45,669 bases of DNA, taken from positions 1 through 45,669 of the forward strand of contig NZ_JAAAMU010000031.1 of the NCBI RefSeq assembly GCF_009909195.1. Reading direction: 5' to 3'. This document shows, piece by piece, positions 26,020-34,129 of the stretch. Below the pieces are notes generated by a model. That model saw only the letters and a list, made by a program, of their open reading frames with translations. It was not told the origin of the DNA and ran no database searches. A program made the translations under genes and the position numbers. Source of the stretch: Paenibacillus sacheonensis. GTDB taxonomy: Bacteria; Bacillota; Bacilli; Paenibacillales; Paenibacillaceae. Numbering within the stretch: position 1 is the first letter of the stretch; every line of letters starts with the position of its first letter.

Positions 26020-27108
26020 ATGAAACTAACGGGCTCGCAAATATTCTGGATCGTCGCAACCGCGGAGATTGTCATGGCTGTCTGGCTGCGGATCTCCCCT
26101 GCCGTGGAGATCGCCAAGCAGGATGCTTGGCTATCCATGCTGCTGGCCTGCATGTTGGGCGCGGTGATTACCTATTTGGTCGTCAAAGTCGGCCTGCGGC
26201 ATCCCGGCAAAACCTTGGCCCAATTCAGTCAAGAGCTCCTGGGCGCATGGCTTGGAAAAATCGTGCTCCTACCCTATTTTGCGGCGTGGTTCATTCTATC
26301 CGGAGACGTGCTCCGTTCCTTCGTCGACTTCATCCATCTGGTCCTGTTGGACAAGACGCCGGTCTGGGTGTTGATGATCATGCTGCTTGGTGCTGCGGTT
26401 TATTTAACGGCAACGAGCGCGATAACGGGAATTGGGCGGTTTTGCGAGATCGTGGGTCCCGTGACGATCCTCACGCTGCTGCTCAGCTTCCTGCTGAATA
26501 TATGGAATCTGAAGCGGAGTCATCTGCTGCCGGTCTTCGGCGATGCGAATCTGTCCGAAATCGCGAAGGCTTCCCTCGCTCCCGCCTCATTTCTGGCGGA
26601 ATCGTTCATGCTGCTCGTCTTGCTGTCGTTTGCATCGAGTCCCAAACATATCATGAAAAGGTCTCTGACTAGCGTGCTGTTCACCGGAATCGTGGTCGCG
26701 ATGTCAACGGTCATGGTGCTTCTGGTATTCGGTCCGTTGGTGGCCAAAGAACTACGATTCCCTTATTTCATGCTGGTTCGCTCGATTAACATCATGAATT
26801 TCATTCAAAACCTGGATATCCTGGTCATCTTCATCTGGATCTTCGGGGTGTTCGCCAAAATTTCGTTGTATCTCTTCATCACCAGCTACGAGATGGCGCA
26901 ATGGCTCCGGATCAAGTCCTGGAAACGAATGATATGGTTCAGCGCTCCGGCCATCTTTCTGATTGCCATGTTTATTCCCGGCGAAGCAGCCATCCTAATG
27001 CTTCAGAAGCTGTGGGAAACCATCGTTATTCCGTTATGCGCGGTAGCGATTCCATTATGCCTGTGGATCGTGTCAGCCTTGAGAGGCAAAGCGGTCAAGA
27101 CCGAATAA
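26020..27108 (+). CDS. Spore germinant receptor permease-like subunit B (GerB family)
   Basis: This 362-residue protein has ten predicted membrane segments of the amino-acid permease (APC) superfamily, the GerAB/spore-permease branch. It forms the likely ligand-binding membrane subunit together with the A and C proteins encoded just upstream. AAAGGA lies eight bases before the ATG at 26020, 37 nt after the C-subunit stop. The operon is complete, so a working receptor is expected. No clear terminator follows before the convergent doxX gene. Confidence 0.92.
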   Translation: MKLTGSQIFWIVATAEIVMAVWLRISPAVEIAKQDAWLSMLLACMLGAVITYLVVKVGLRHPGKTLAQFSQELLGAWLGKIVLLPYFAAWFILSGDVLRSFVDFIHLVLLDKTPVWVLMIMLLGAAVYLTATSAITGIGRFCEIVGPVTILTLLLSFLLNIWNLKRSHLLPVFGDANLSEIAKASLAPASFLAESFMLLVLLSFASSPKHIMKRSLTSVLFTGIVVAMSTVMVLLVFGPLVAKELRFPYFMLVRSINIMNFIQNLDILVIFIWIFGVFAKISLYLFITSYEMAQWLRIKSWKRMIWFSAPAIFLIAMFIPGEAAILMLQKLWETIVIPLCAVAIPLCLWIVSALRGKAVKTE

Positions 27109-27193
27109 TCCAGCCCATAGAGAACCCTCGTTTCCCGGGGCCGTTCGGCCAGAACCGCCGCAATTAGGCCGCCCATTAGAAGTCCGTTCGCCT

Positions 27194-27538
27194 TTACATG
27201 CTATAGCATATAATGGCGGCAGCATAAGCCAATACACTCAACACGATTGCGGGAATTGCCTTCTTAAACGGATCTCTTGCAATCACAAGCAGCATAAAGG
27301 CGGCAACCAGCATGGTCGAACCTAGCAGCAAGCCTGACAATACAGCCGTGATCGGGAACCAATAACCCGCAATCATGCCGATCGCCCCAACGATTTCGAT
27401 GGCACCGGTCAACGAATTAAAGATAGGCGGGAGGCCGAGCTTTTTGAACTCGTTTGCCATTTTCCCGGAGATGATCGTGGTGCCCGTGAACAGAAAGAAT
27501 ATCCCCAACACGGCTTGAACGCTATGAATGAACGTCAT
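27194..27538 (-). CDS. DoxX-like membrane protein
   Basis: This 114-residue protein has four membrane segments (about 5-22, 42-62, 68-90 and 95-113) and the DoxX family features FTGTTIISGKMANEFKKLGLPP and GAIEIVGAIGMIAGYW. The ATG at 27538 is used; in-frame GTG and TTG codons just upstream are alternatives, since the ribosome site (AGAGAG) is weak. An ATGCTATAGCAT palindrome spans its final codons and stop, and identical copies lie upstream of it and of the MarR gene, so MarR control is likely. DoxX-like proteins are linked to quinone or thiol redox and respond to electrophiles. The exact role is unknown. Confidence 0.85.
   Translation of the reverse strand: MTFIHSVQAVLGIFFLFTGTTIISGKMANEFKKLGLPPIFNSLTGAIEIVGAIGMIAGYWFPITAVLSGLLLGSTMLVAAFMLLVIARDPFKKAIPAIVLSVLAYAAAIICYSM
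27198..27209. promoter_or_regulatory. ATGCTATAGCAT operator, copy 1, in the doxX 3' end
   Basis: This perfect 12-bp palindrome sits inside a 19-bp sequence (TTACATGCTATAGCATATA) repeated exactly at 27596 and 28101. It covers the last codons of the doxX-like gene and ends beside its stop codon. Confidence 0.7.
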
Positions 27539-27595
27539 CAATGGAATCACTCTCTTTCTTGAGATAATGAGGGTCGCGCTGCGCGTCAAAATTAC

Positions 27596-27607
27596 ATGCT
27601 ATAGCAT
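27596..27607. promoter_or_regulatory. ATGCTATAGCAT operator, copy 2, between marR and doxX
   Basis: This is an exact copy of the palindrome, in the 87 nt between the MarR stop and the doxX-like start, just upstream of a possible promoter (minus-strand TTGACG, 17 bp, TATCTC). It is a likely MarR operator controlling doxX. Confidence 0.75.
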
Positions 27608-27624
27608 ATATAATGCGTAAAGGA

Positions 27625-28062
27625 TTAGTCCTCCTTTACGTTCAGATAGAGCTTATGAAGCGTGTCGTGAAGCAGCGCAAGTTCGGCCTGGCTTAGATTA
27701 CGGGTCAACACCTCGTGCGCCTCCCGTACCACAGGCAGCAGGCTCGTCTTAAGCTGCATGCCTTTGGCGCTGAGAAACAGGTTATGGGAACGTCTGTCGT
27801 CGTTGTTTTGCACCCGCTTCACCATGTCTTTCTTCTCGAGCGAGGCGATCATCCTGACGACCGTGCTTTGATCCCTGTCGATCGCTTCGGCGATTTCCTT
27901 CTGCGTCAAGGCCCGATCGCCGTCAAGCACGCTGATGATTCCCCACTGTTCCGGCGTGACCGAATAAGGTTTTAGTTTTCGGATGAAGAAATTGGTTAGT
28001 TTCATATCGGTTCGATGGATCAGGAATCCGGTCAGATCGAATAATTCCATAGCGGGTTTCAT
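27625..28062 (-). CDS. MarR-family transcriptional regulator
   Basis: This 145-residue winged-helix regulator has recognition region LTQKEIAEAIDRDQSTVVRMIASLEKKDMV (about 53-82) and wing NNDDRRSHNLFLSAKG (about 86-101). It has no Cys at the usual OhrR redox position near the N-terminus, so a non-thiol ligand is likely. GGGAGGG precedes the ATG. The gene is upstream of the DoxX-like gene on the same strand, and the palindrome ATGCTATAGCAT overlaps its own -10, implying autorepression. Confidence 0.92.
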   Translation of the reverse strand: MKPAMELFDLTGFLIHRTDMKLTNFFIRKLKPYSVTPEQWGIISVLDGDRALTQKEIAEAIDRDQSTVVRMIASLEKKDMVKRVQNNDDRRSHNLFLSAKGMQLKTSLLPVVREAHEVLTRNLSQAELALLHDTLHKLYLNVKED

Positions 28063-28100
28063 TGCAGCCCTCCCGTGAATTTAGATACTCTTTTATTTAC

Positions 28101-28141
28101 ATGCTATAGCATATACTAATGCCTATTCTTGAAGTTGTCAA
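28101..28141 (-). promoter_or_regulatory. marR promoter with ATGCTATAGCAT operator, copy 3
   Basis: On the minus strand TTGACA (28136-28141), 17 bp and TAGTAT (28113-28118) form a strong vegetative promoter. The palindrome at 28101-28112 starts directly after the -10 and would block initiation when bound. Confidence 0.8.
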
Positions 28142-28289
28142 CGAAGCATGCGTGATGTCGCTGATTCGACATGCTTTTCCTACCGACGATTTCATAAATA
28201 TCCTATCTGCGAACGCTGCCTTTCGATACAATGGACATGATAATAACTAACTACTCCATAAACAGTTAGAAACAGGAGGAATTCTCAAG

Positions 28290-29579
28290 ATGAACGATTC
28301 ATTCGAACAACTATTCGCTTCGGCTCCGGTACGGCAGCTGCTGGACCAGATGTACGGCAGCGAGGAACGAGAGCAGCAGATCGATAGGTACCGGGGGTGC
28401 ATGGAAGGATACGGTGCGCAATACGGAAACACGGCGTCGTTGAACTATTTCAGTGCTCCGGGGCGCACGGAGATCGGCGGCAATCATACGGACCATAACC
28501 ATGGAAAGGTGCTGGCGGCCAGCATTCAGTTAGACACGATTGCGGCTGCGGCAGCCGTGGACACCGGAGTTATCTCCGTCATTTCCGAAGGGTATCCCGG
28601 CTTGTCGGTCATCCCGCTCGATGATTTGGAGCCTCAGTCGGGCGAAGGCGGGACGGCCGCTTTGATCCGCGGCATTGCCCACGGTTTCCGGCAGCACGGG
28701 TACCGAATCGGCGGGTTCCAGGCTTACGTCAGCAGCAACGTGCTCCCGGCTTCAGGACTGAGCTCCTCGGCCTCCTTCGAGATTCTGATCTGCCAGATCC
28801 TAAGCACGCTCTATAACGACGGAGCGATGGATGCGGTCATGATGTCGCGCATCGGCAAGCATGCCGAAAATCTGTATTGGAACAAACCGTCGGGAATGCT
28901 GGACCAGATGGCCTGCTCGCACGGCGGCTTGATCACCATCGACTTCAAGGAGCCGGCAAAGCCTCTGATCGAGCGAATCCCGGGTACCTTCGAGGAAGCA
29001 GGCTACAGCCTCGTCATCGTCGGCACCGGCGGTAACCATGCCGACCTGACGAAAGATTATGCATCGATTCCGAACGAGATGCGGGCGGTGGCGCAAGCTT
29101 TCGGCGTAGAGGTATGCCGCGATCTGACGGCGGAGATGATCTATGGCCGGCTCGCGGAACTCCGCGAAACTGCCGGCGATCGAGCCGTGCTGCGGGCGCT
29201 TCATTTCCTGGATGAGAATGACCGCGTCGGTCGGCAAGTGGAGGCCGTTAAGGCCGGCGAGTGGAAGGACGTGCTGAAGCATATTACCGCGTCGGGCAAT
29301 TCCTCGTGGAAATGGCTGCAGAACATCCATCAAGAATCGGTGTCCCATGAACAAGGGATCGCGCTCACGCTCGCCATTACCGAACGTTTCATCGAGCGGC
29401 TGGGCGACGGTGCCTGCCGAGTCCACGGCGGCGGCTTTGCCGGCGTCATTCTGGCCGTTCTGCCGCATGCGGCCGTAGCGGAATACCGGGAACTGATCGC
29501 GCGTACGACCGGCACCGAGCTGTTCAAGATCCGCGTGCGCGAAGTCGGCGCGGTGTGCTTGAATTCGAGTTCGTATTGA
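28290..29579 (+). CDS. galK: Galactokinase
   Basis: This 429-residue GHMP-family kinase phosphorylates galactose at C1 with ATP in the Leloir pathway. The galactose-binding signature reads APGRTEIGGNHTDHNHG (about 56-72), a variant of GRVNLIGEHTDY seen in one Firmicutes clade. The GHMP phosphate-binding loop is LPASGLSSSAS (about 152-162), and the C-terminal motif CRVHGGGFAGVILAVLP is intact. ACAGGAGG precedes the ATG. No galT or galE is beside it, and a response-regulator fragment directly abuts its stop codon. Another sugar substrate of the GHMP family is possible. Confidence 0.88.
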   Translation: MNDSFEQLFASAPVRQLLDQMYGSEEREQQIDRYRGCMEGYGAQYGNTASLNYFSAPGRTEIGGNHTDHNHGKVLAASIQLDTIAAAAAVDTGVISVISEGYPGLSVIPLDDLEPQSGEGGTAALIRGIAHGFRQHGYRIGGFQAYVSSNVLPASGLSSSASFEILICQILSTLYNDGAMDAVMMSRIGKHAENLYWNKPSGMLDQMACSHGGLITIDFKEPAKPLIERIPGTFEEAGYSLVIVGTGGNHADLTKDYASIPNEMRAVAQAFGVEVCRDLTAEMIYGRLAELRETAGDRAVLRALHFLDENDRVGRQVEAVKAGEWKDVLKHITASGNSSWKWLQNIHQESVSHEQGIALTLAITERFIERLGDGACRVHGGGFAGVILAVLPHAAVAEYRELIARTTGTELFKIRVREVGAVCLNSSSY

Positions 29580-30000
29580 ATTAATTGTCCAGGCTCTGAA
29601 CCAAGGCGCGAACGGCTGCCTGTTGAAGGACATGCCCTCGGATGCCATCGTCAGCGCCATCCATGCCATTCACGCCGGGGGCTTGGTGCTGCAGCCGAAT
29701 ATAACGGCCCGTATTCTCGTTTCGAGGAATGGAAGAAGAGCGTGACGATCGTTTCTACCGAAATCCCCGGTCCCGCTCGGGGTTTCGCGCGAATCGGCAG
29801 TCTGTCGGACCGAGAGACGTGATGTACTGCGGCTGCTCGGGCGTGGTTTGAACAGCCGGGAAAGCGCCGACGTGCTGACCATCACCGAAGGGAACGTCAA
29901 GAATTACGTGCCCAACGTCAACGCGAAGCTGGAATTGCGCGACCGTCTTGAGGTTGCGATCTTCGCTGTAAAGCATGGACTGGCCGCTTTCGAGGCATGA
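29578..30000 (+). pseudogene. LuxR/NarL-family response regulator remnant
   Basis: Starting at the galactokinase stop codon, the plus strand encodes ELIVQALNQGANGCLLKD, then a stretch ending IHAGGLVLQPNITARIL. This is the C-terminal part of a receiver domain. After an in-frame stop near 29745 and further shifts, a LuxR helix-turn-helix appears: LRLLGRGLNSRESADVLTIT, EGNVKNYVPNVNAKLELRDR, ending at TGA about 30000. The receiver N-terminus with the phospho-Asp is missing. The closest match seen is the intact regulator at 19533-20195 (ELILNVLEKGVHGYLLKDLP). It is clearly non-functional. Confidence 0.85.
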
Positions 30001-30031
30001 CTTTCGGCATAGAAGTATGTCGGAAGAGAGA

Positions 30032-30059
30032 AAAGAGATGCTCAGGCATCTCTTTTTTG
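30032..30059 (+). terminator. Rho-independent terminator
   Basis: AGAGATGC, loop TCAG and GCATCTCT form a perfect 8-bp stem followed by TTTTTTG. It lies 30 nt after the pseudogene stop and probably once ended that operon; it now may end the galactokinase transcript. Confidence 0.85.
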
Positions 30060-30150
30060 CTGCCTGCAATCTATCGTCCTGCAGATTCGCCTTGCCGCCG
30101 TCCTTGCTAAGCTTGATTAAAGAAGGCAAACGACAATAGGAACGTTGGAT

Positions 30151-30387
30151 ATGTTAAAACAATCGAAACGTATGATGATGGTGCCAATCGGCATCGGCAG
30201 GTTGCGGAGCGTTTGTACGCCCGCGGAAGCGGAGGACAAAGGCGCGTCCTCCACCAAGGCGTTATCGCAGTTTAAAGAAACCACCCATGACCGGATCGGC
30301 ACTTGGTGACAGCTCCGCTGGTACTACACCCCGGAAAGCACGAAGATGAAATATAAAGTATCATTTTTTGATACATTCAGAAAATAG
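30151..30387 (+). pseudogene. Unrecognised short frame interrupted by TGA
   Basis: From an ATG at 30151 a frame encodes 52 residues (beginning MLKQSKRMMMVPIGIG) to TGA at 30307. It then continues in the same frame for 25 codons to TAG at 30387. The context GGA-free TGG TGA CAG suggests a Trp-to-stop change. No family is recognised, and no good ribosome site is seen. This may be a remnant or simply non-coding. Confidence 0.2.
30358..30374. promoter_or_regulatory. Inverted repeat upstream of the effector-binding gene
   Basis: GTATCA and TGATAC flank a TTTTT loop about 60 nt upstream of the 30436 start. This may be an operator for the following pair of genes; no clear promoter hexamers stand out near it. 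Confidence 0.35.
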
Positions 30388-30435
30388 AATCAATCTTGTA
30401 AGAAACAAATACAAATCCACAAAGGAGAGAACAAA

Positions 30436-30915
30436 ATGACTAACTACGCCATCAAAACAATCTCGGAAAACTACAAAATGACTGCTTTCGGTGTTTCACT
30501 TGAGGACTACAACGACTGGGCGGGTAATGCAGCAAAAACTGCAACGAAAAAAGCTGAAATTACTGAAAACAACAAGCTTGCTGAACTTCTCGCACTCGCG
30601 GACGGGCAAGAGTATCAAATCAATTACGTGATCGCCGGCAAGGCTTGGCGCGGCTTCGGCGTGATGGGCGAGTTCAACGTGGAGGGAGCGGACGTCCTCG
30701 ATTTCCTCGCTGGCGACTACCTCGTCGTGCCTGGAACAAGCGCTGACAAAGAGCGCCTTGCTGACGAAATCACTGGCAAAGTATTCGGCGGCATGTTGCA
30801 AGGAATCACAGACCACAAGTACGTTGGATCTGGTAACTCAACATTTGTTAAAGCAGCTGAAAACGGTGAATTCTACGGCGAAATGTGGCTTCGTGTACAC
30901 AAAGTCGAAGGCTAA
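30436..30915 (+). CDS. GyrI-like/effector-binding domain protein
   Basis: This 159-residue soluble protein resembles the GyrI-like small-molecule-binding domain in its start (YAIKTISENYKMTAFGVS) and its ending (GEFYGEMWLRVHK). The match is by general pattern only. AAAGGAGAG gives a strong ribosome site. Codon use is more A/T-rich in the first half (gctgaaattactgaaaac) than in surrounding genes, suggesting recent transfer. A DoxX-family gene follows 90 nt downstream and is probably co-transcribed. It may sequester a toxic compound. Function uncertain. Confidence 0.55.
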   Translation: MTNYAIKTISENYKMTAFGVSLEDYNDWAGNAAKTATKKAEITENNKLAELLALADGQEYQINYVIAGKAWRGFGVMGEFNVEGADVLDFLAGDYLVVPGTSADKERLADEITGKVFGGMLQGITDHKYVGSGNSTFVKAAENGEFYGEMWLRVHKVEG

Positions 30916-30939
30916 TTGCTGAATATAAGGAGATTTCAC

Positions 30940-30978
30940 ATGCCTATGGTAAAAAATAAGAAGAATGCCCAAACTTGA
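30940..30978 (+). CDS. 12-codon frame with strong ribosome site
   Basis: AAGGAG seven bases before an ATG starts a 12-residue frame (MPMVKNKKNAQT) between the effector-binding gene and the DoxX gene. It is either the stub of a deleted gene or a leader peptide coupling translation. The good ribosome site is the only evidence. Confidence 0.25.
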   Translation: MPMVKNKKNAQT

Positions 30979-31004
30979 ATCAACAATTATGAGGAGGAAA
31001 CAAA

Positions 31005-31424
31005 ATGAGTACGATTGGCGTGGAAATAACCGCGAAAGAACAAATCCAGCCCCGAGTTAAAATCACCGCATATTGGGTTACAACGGTACTGCTTGCATTC
31101 GTTGAGGGAAGCGGAGGAATTGGGGAACTAAGCCATCAATGGGGAACGCTCGATACAGTGGAGATAGTAGGGTATCCGGTATACTTTCTGACCATTATCG
31201 GGATTTGGAAAGTGCTTGGGACGTTAGCCATCCTCGTGCCGGGCTTTCTACGGCTTAAAGAATGGGCGTATGCAGGCATTTTCTTTGGAATGTCGGGCGC
31301 AGCGGCATCACATGCATTCGTGGGGGATTACGGAGCTTATGCGTACCATATTTGGAGCACTGTTGGTCTTGCACTCCTAGCTCTCGCCTCGTGGGCGCTA
31401 CGTCCGAAGAGCCGTAAACTTTAA
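31005..31424 (+). CDS. DoxX family membrane protein
   Basis: This 139-residue protein has four membrane segments and the DoxX-like pattern (ITAYWVTTVLLAFVEGSGGIGEL, YPVYFLTIIGIWKVLGTLAILVPG, RLKEWAYAGIFFGMSGAAASH). GAGGAGG precedes the ATG. It probably forms an operon with the effector-binding gene upstream. It is a different subfamily from the DoxX-like gene at 27194-27538, so the two are not recent duplicates. Function unknown; family members are tied to redox or solute stress. Confidence 0.85.
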   Translation: MSTIGVEITAKEQIQPRVKITAYWVTTVLLAFVEGSGGIGELSHQWGTLDTVEIVGYPVYFLTIIGIWKVLGTLAILVPGFLRLKEWAYAGIFFGMSGAAASHAFVGDYGAYAYHIWSTVGLALLALASWALRPKSRKL

Positions 31425-31482
31425 GGAGCTAATGAAATTAACAGCTGTCCTTCCTTATAAGGAGTTTTAATTCTGAGCGTTT

Positions 31483-31716
31483 CTAGACACTTAATGCTTT
31501 TAAATACTCCGAAACCCCCAATGCATTGCCTCCAGTTACAAACCTCCAAATACCTTCTTCCAGCCTGTAGACGATATGCCTCACTGGTGTCGCTTCGCTG
31601 CGGATGGGGACGGTTGCTGAAATTGGCTACAACGTTGACGACTTTTGGGTAGTTAAAATCAGCCCCTCACCGATCTCGTCGGCGCAATGATACAGACCGT
31701 GTCCACCTTTCCCCAT
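31483..31716 (-). pseudogene. Small gene remnant with one in-frame amber codon
   Basis: On the minus strand a 78-codon frame runs from ATG at 31716 to TAG at 31483. It reads MGKGGHGLYHCADEIGEG..., has a TAG at codon 30 (31627-31629), and continues in the same frame through RHIVYRLEEGIWRFVTGG to LGVSEYLKALSV. The second part looks like a genuine C-terminus. No ribosome site is present, and the frame starts inside the glmS terminator region. I do not recognise the family. It is probably a decayed gene fragment. Confidence 0.4.
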
Positions 31717-31718
31717 AT

Positions 31719-31752
31719 AAAAAAAGTCCCGATGACATTCAATCATCGGGAC
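31719..31752 (-). terminator. Terminator of glmS
   Basis: On the minus strand GTCCCGATGA and TCATCGGGAC form a 10-bp stem with loop TTGAATG, followed by TTTTTTTATA. It lies about 145 nt beyond the glmS stop. Confidence 0.85.
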
Positions 31753-31779
31753 CAACTATGCGGCTCAATACTACAGACT

Positions 31780-31849
31780 GGTTCCACAGTTTCTTTAATG
31801 GCACCTTAGAATTTTAATGGGTTCCATACTTTCTTTAATGGTTCCATAC
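31780..31849. repeat. Imperfect direct repeats downstream of glmS
   Basis: GGTTCCACAGTTTCTTTAATGG (31780) and its near copy at 31820 (two differences over 22 bp) are 40 bp apart. A third partial copy (GGTTCCATAC) starts at 31840. It looks like a decayed repeat array with no evident function. Confidence 0.6.
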
Positions 31850-31896
31850 ATTTTTATCACTGCTGACCATCATCAGCTACAAGCTTTATGATAGGC

Positions 31897-33729
31897 CTAC
31901 TCCACCGTGACGCTTTTCGCCAAATTCCGCGGTTTATCCACGTCATTGCCGCGCGCCAGAGACGCGAAGTAAGCAATCAGCTGCAGCGGTACAACGGACA
32001 GAGCCGGCGCAAGCAGAGGCAGCGTCTTCGGAATCGCGAACAGCTCGTCGACGGATTTGCCGACTTCTTCTTCCTGACCTTCGTTAACGAGGGCAAGGAC
32101 ATGCGCGCCGCGCGCTTTCACTTCTTTAATATTGCTCAACGTTTTCTCATACAGATCTTCCTGCGTAATGACCGAGATGACCGGAATGCCTTCTTCGATC
32201 AAGGCCAGCGTACCATGCTTCAGTTCGCCTGCCGCATACGCTTCGGAGTGAATGTACGAGATTTCCTTCAGCTTCAGCGATCCCTCCTGCGCAACGGCGA
32301 AGTCGACGCCGCGGCCGATGAAGAACAGGTTATTGTGCTTCGACAGGGATTCCGCTACCTGCTTCAACACTTCGGCGTGCTCCAGGATTCGCTCTACCTG
32401 CTCAGGCAACTCGCCCATGGCCGCAACGACTTCCGATACATACGCTGCATCGCGCGTGCCGATCGTATCCGCCAGAAACAATCCGAGCAGATAGAATGCG
32501 ATGAGCTGCGACGTGTACGCTTTGGTCGATGCCACGGCGATCTCCGGGCCGGCCTGCGTAATCATGACATCGTCTGCTTCGCGGGCAACCGAGCTGCCGA
32601 CGACGTTCGTAATCGCCAGCACGCGGGCCCCGCAGCGTTTCGCTTCGCGCAGCGCGGCGAGCGTATCCGCGGTTTCGCCGGATTGGCTGACGACAATCAC
32701 GAGCGTATCCGGCGTGATAATCGGCGAACGGTAACGGTATTCGGATGCAACATCCGTCTCAACCGGAATGCGCGCCAAGTTCTCGATGACCGACTTGCCG
32801 ACCAGACCCGCGTGGAACGCCGTTCCGCAAGCGACGATATGAACCTTGCGAATCCCACGAATCTGTTCAGCCGTCATGCCGATTTCCTTGAGAACGACGG
32901 ATTTGCCGTCATCCGTAATACGTCCCATCATCGTGTTGCGATAAGCTTTCGGCTGCTCGTAAATTTCTTTCAACATAAAATGATCGAATCCGGCTTTTTC
33001 CGCCGTTTCCAAATCCCAATCGACATGGAATATTTCCTTGGAAATAAACCCGCCATCGATCGTCATCAATTCGACACTGTTCTGCGTCAGAATCGCCATT
33101 TCCCCGTCATTCAGGATGTATACGTCGCGCGTATGTTCCAGAATCGCCGGAATATCGGAGCCGATGAAGTTCTCGCCTTTGCCCACGCCGATAACGAGCG
33201 GACTGGCAAAACGCACGGCAACCAAGCGGTCCGGTTCGAATTCCGTCAACACGCCAAGCGCAAACGCGCCGCGCATCCGTTTAACCGCACGCTGTACGGC
33301 CTTCACGATGTCGCCATCATATTCGTCCGCGACGAGATGCGAGATGACCTCCGTATCCGTTTCCGATACGAATCGGCAGCCCTTCGCAACCAGCTCATCC
33401 TTCAAATCCAGGTAGTTCTCGATAATGCCGTTATGCACGACAGAGAACTTGTGCGTGTTGTCCGTGTGCGGATGAGAATTCACATCCGACGGCTTACCGT
33501 GCGTTGCCCAGCGCGTATGCCCGATGCCCACGGAGCCTTCCAACGGCCGACCGTCCAGTTTCTCCTCCAAGTTGGCTAGACGGCCGATCGACTTGCGTAC
33601 TTCAAGTCCGTTCTTCGTGAATACGGCAATGCCGGCGGAGTCATAACCGCGATACTCCAGCTTCTTCAAGCCCTCGATCAAAATATCCTGCGAATCCCGT
33701 TTACCGATATATCCTACAATTCCACACAT
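31897..33729 (-). CDS. glmS: Glutamine-fructose-6-phosphate aminotransferase (isomerizing)
   Basis: This 610-residue cytoplasmic enzyme makes glucosamine-6-phosphate from fructose-6-phosphate and glutamine, the first step toward UDP-GlcNAc and peptidoglycan. The N-terminal glutaminase domain starts MCGIVGYIG with nucleophile Cys2 and has GHTRWATHG and the NTDTEVI-type motif (SETDTEVI). Two SIS domains follow (CGTAFHAGLVGKSVIE, SQSGETADTLAAL), and the C-terminus NLAKSVTVE is the family ending. AACGGAGG precedes the ATG. Expression is controlled by the glmS ribozyme at 34130-34335, so high product levels should trigger mRNA cleavage. Confidence 0.98.
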   Translation of the reverse strand: MCGIVGYIGKRDSQDILIEGLKKLEYRGYDSAGIAVFTKNGLEVRKSIGRLANLEEKLDGRPLEGSVGIGHTRWATHGKPSDVNSHPHTDNTHKFSVVHNGIIENYLDLKDELVAKGCRFVSETDTEVISHLVADEYDGDIVKAVQRAVKRMRGAFALGVLTEFEPDRLVAVRFASPLVIGVGKGENFIGSDIPAILEHTRDVYILNDGEMAILTQNSVELMTIDGGFISKEIFHVDWDLETAEKAGFDHFMLKEIYEQPKAYRNTMMGRITDDGKSVVLKEIGMTAEQIRGIRKVHIVACGTAFHAGLVGKSVIENLARIPVETDVASEYRYRSPIITPDTLVIVVSQSGETADTLAALREAKRCGARVLAITNVVGSSVAREADDVMITQAGPEIAVASTKAYTSQLIAFYLLGLFLADTIGTRDAAYVSEVVAAMGELPEQVERILEHAEVLKQVAESLSKHNNLFFIGRGVDFAVAQEGSLKLKEISYIHSEAYAAGELKHGTLALIEEGIPVISVITQEDLYEKTLSNIKEVKARGAHVLALVNEGQEEEVGKSVDELFAIPKTLPLLAPALSVVPLQLIAYFASLARGNDVDKPRNLAKSVTVE

Positions 33730-34129
33730 ATGAATAGACCTCCGTTATCGAATGTATAGCGGTAACGGATGCCTTCGAATACCTGTCAAAGCATGGCGGC
33801 ACAAAGCCGCACTATTCTCCGGCATCGATCCGCAAAAGTATAAAGACAATAAGAAATAAAGCGCAGCCTGCACATTCAAAAATCACCGGGCTGCTAAGCC
33901 ATTGAAATATTTCGCATGCTTGCTGCCGTACGAAGAGAAGTCAGCCAACGTATGCACCGACTTTCAAATCCGTTTCTCCAGACCCTCATCCCTAAATCCA
34001 ACCGTCAGAATCCAGCAGAAAACAAACAGCTGCTTGGAGCCGTTTACCTTCCATCGTTCTAGTCGCTCTGATGGCTGTTTTAGCGCAGACGGCTTCCGTT
34101 GCCGTCCCTCGCCTTCTTTACTATGAAGC
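33730..34129 (-). other. Long untranslated leader between glmS ribozyme and glmS
   Basis: About 400 nt lie between the ribozyme core and the glmS start codon, and no convincing gene is seen there. It contains small hairpins (GCGGC/GCCGC near 33800; GGAAGCCGT/ACGGCTCC near 34040-34100) and no strong promoter. It is much longer than the leader usual in Bacillus. Confidence 0.5.

Noticed and set aside
29578..31850. Insertion sequence or prophage remnant
   Set aside because: Despite pseudogenes and a composition change, no transposase, integrase, terminal inverted repeats or target duplications were seen.
31888..33579. Plus-strand frame of 563 codons opposite glmS
   Set aside because: Shadow of an unmistakable glmS gene with no recognisable domains.
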